Positions 4,392 through 5,670 of a stretch of DNA of 5,670 nt are shown here, piece by piece. The translations under genes were made by a program, and so were the position numbers. Where the stretch lies: assembly GCA_050115555.1 (NCBI GenBank), contig JASFQI010000330.1, forward strand, positions 1 to 5,670, given 5' to 3'. Source of the DNA: JASFQI01 sp050115555 (lineage in GTDB: Bacteria > Desulfobacterota > DSM-4660 > Desulfatiglandales > HGW-15). The number at the start of each line of letters is the position of its first letter. The stretch's first letter is position 1. A model generated the notes under the pieces. It did no database searches, was not told where the DNA came from, and saw only the letters and a program-made list of their open reading frames with translations.

Positions 4392-5670
4392 ATGCTTGAA
4401 CAGGAGCTGAACAGTTACTGGAAGACCGTGGTGAACACCATCCAGGACGGGCTCATGGTGGTGGACCGGGAAGGGATGATCGTCTCCGTGAACCGGGCGC
4501 TCGAGGGCATCACCGGGTATTCCCGGAAGGACTTGGTGGGCCAGCCCTGTACGGCGCTGAACTGCGACGTGTGCGAGGTCGCCCGGGACCGGCAGGGAAG
4601 GCACTGGTGTGCGCTCTTTCGAACCGGGAGCCTCAAGATGCGCCGGTGCACCCTGCTGCGGAAGGATGGCCGGAGCGTTCACGCGCTGAAGAACGCCTCC
4701 CTGCTTCGGGATGCCCAGGGGGAGGTCATTGGGGCCGTGGAGACCCTGACCGACGTGACGGAGATCGTGGAAAAGGACCACCAGATCGATGCGTTTCAGC
4801 GGCAACTGCGTGCCGAGGACGAGTGCTGCGGCATGAAGGGGGTGTCCGCATCCATGCAGGAGGTCTTCCATCTCATTGACAACGCGGCGGCCTCGGATGC
4901 GCCGGTGATCATCTTCGGGGAGAGCGGAGTCGGAAAAGAGCTCGTGGCAAGGGCGATCCATGACCGCGGGAAGCGCAGACAAGAGCCCTTTGTCAAGGTC
5001 AACTGCGCCAGCCTGAATGAGTCTTTGCTGGAGAGCGAGCTCTTCGGCCATGTCAAGGGTGCGTTCACCGGCGCCTACCGGTCCAGGGAGGGGCGGTTCG
5101 AGTCCGCACGCAAGGGAGACCTCTTCCTGGACGAGATTGGCGACCTGCCCCTGTCCACCCAGGTAAAGCTGCTACGGGTGCTCGAGGAGAAGGTCATCGA
5201 GCGGGTGGGGGACAACCGGCCCATTCCGGTGGATGTCCGGATCATCAGTGCCACCAACCGGGAGTTGGAAGCGCTTGTGGAGCAGGGGGGATTTCGAAGA
5301 GACCTCTTCTTTCGGATCAACGTGATCCCCATCCGGCTGCCGGCCTTGCGGGAGCGCGCCGAGGACATCCCCCTGATGGCGGATGCGTTCTTCGAGCGGG
5401 TGAAACTCAAGAGCCGCAAGCCGATCCGGGGGATCAGCGAAGAGGCCATGTCGGCTCTGATGGCCTATGATTGGCCAGGGAACGTGCGGGAGCTAAAGAG
5501 CGCGTTCGAGTATGCGTTTGTGGTGTGTCACGAGTCCCTGATCCAGCCCGCTCACCTTCCGCCCAATATTCTTCGGGCCGGGAAGGAGGGTGGGAAGCCT
5601 CAAGGGGTGGTGGTGGATGCTACTGAAGTGCAGCGAAGGGAGTTGCTCAAGGCGCTTCAGGCCTCCGGGG
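4392..5670 (+). CDS. Sigma-54-dependent transcriptional activator with cysteine-rich PAS domain, 3' end cut
   Basis: The frame runs 426 codons off the window edge. Residues 5-125 are a PAS domain (TIQDGLMVVD..., NRALEGITGYS, G-A-V-E-T-L-T-D-V) carrying a cysteine cluster: Cys53, Cys58, Cys61, Cys73, Cys86. A linker helix (about 125-150, with Cys145-Cys146) leads to the RpoN-activating AAA+ domain: Walker A GESGVGKE (176-183), the sigma-54-contact loop GAFTGA (223-228) intact, Walker B LFLDEIG (244-250), the arginine-finger region FRRDLFFRINV (301-311) and WPGNVREL (361-368). A Fis-type helix-turn-helix should follow; at the cut the chain has reached VQRRELLKALQASG, the usual start of that domain. 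It therefore remodels RpoN holoenzyme using ATP, with the PAS domain as the likely sensor. There is no receiver domain, so it does not look like a phosphorelay partner of the nearby kinase. The start is firm: GGGGGAG just upstream and an in-frame TAA at 4374. It is divergent from the sigma-54 promoter at 4240-4255, its likely target. Confidence 0.95.
   Translation, partial: MLEQELNSYWKTVVNTIQDGLMVVDREGMIVSVNRALEGITGYSRKDLVGQPCTALNCDVCEVARDRQGRHWCALFRTGSLKMRRCTLLRKDGRSVHALKNASLLRDAQGEVIGAVETLTDVTEIVEKDHQIDAFQRQLRAEDECCGMKGVSASMQEVFHLIDNAAASDAPVIIFGESGVGKELVARAIHDRGKRRQEPFVKVNCASLNESLLESELFGHVKGAFTGAYRSREGRFESARKGDLFLDEIGDLPLSTQVKLLRVLEEKVIERVGDNRPIPVDVRIISATNRELEALVEQGGFRRDLFFRINVIPIRLPALRERAEDIPLMADAFFERVKLKSRKPIRGISEEAMSALMAYDWPGNVRELKSAFEYAFVVCHESLIQPAHLPPNILRAGKEGGKPQGVVVDATEVQRRELLKALQASG

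Noticed and set aside
4353..5051. Minus-strand open frame (232 codons) opposite the activator gene
   Set aside because: The plus strand encodes an unmistakable RpoN activator here (Walker A and GAFTGA). The minus frame has no domain pattern and would run across the intergenic control region.
1..5670. CRISPR arrays, tRNA or rRNA genes, insertion sequences
   Set aside because: No regularly spaced direct repeats, tRNA-like arms, rRNA stretches or transposase motifs were seen.

Overview
The window is GC-rich, with dense coding and strong G/C preference at third codon positions. It carries a sigma-54 enhancer-binding protein, a hybrid histidine kinase and a TusA-fold protein. This mix suggests an anaerobic, sulfur-metabolising bacterium of the Desulfobacterota (old Deltaproteobacteria) type. 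That placement rests on gene style only; there is no rRNA or marker gene to confirm it.

Layout. (i) Positions 1-348, plus strand: the 3' end of a HEAT-repeat protein. (ii) Positions 347-423: a very strong 31-bp hairpin between convergent genes, with its T-rich tail on the minus side. (iii) Positions 424-3263, minus strand: a two-gene unit made of a membrane-anchored hybrid sensor kinase (PAS-HisKA-HATPase-REC) and, 35 bp downstream, a membrane-anchored SGNH/GDSL hydrolase. (iv) Positions 3264-3571: a gene-free stretch with a minus-strand terminator that separates the kinase unit from the genes upstream of it. (v) Positions 3572-4181, minus strand: a TusA-like protein that lacks the family cysteine and, upstream of it, a 64-residue four-cysteine protein. 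(vi) Positions 4182-4391: a divergent control region. (vii) Positions 4392-5670, plus strand: a sigma-54-dependent activator with a cysteine-rich PAS domain, cut by the window edge before its DNA-binding domain.

The most interesting part is 3572-5670. A near-consensus sigma-54 promoter (TGGCACA-N4-ATGCT, with the exact GG-N10-GC spacing) faces away from the activator and drives the four-cysteine/TusA-like pair. Upstream of it lie an IHF-like site at about -54 to -66 and a cluster of TGTTAA/TTAACA half-sites at about -122 to -147, where an enhancer site would be expected. The layout looks like a self-contained circuit: a cysteine-bearing PAS activator switching on a small cysteine-rich protein and a TusA-fold protein. 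A redox, metal or sulfur signal is a reasonable guess, but this is inference. The kinase/hydrolase unit looks separate.
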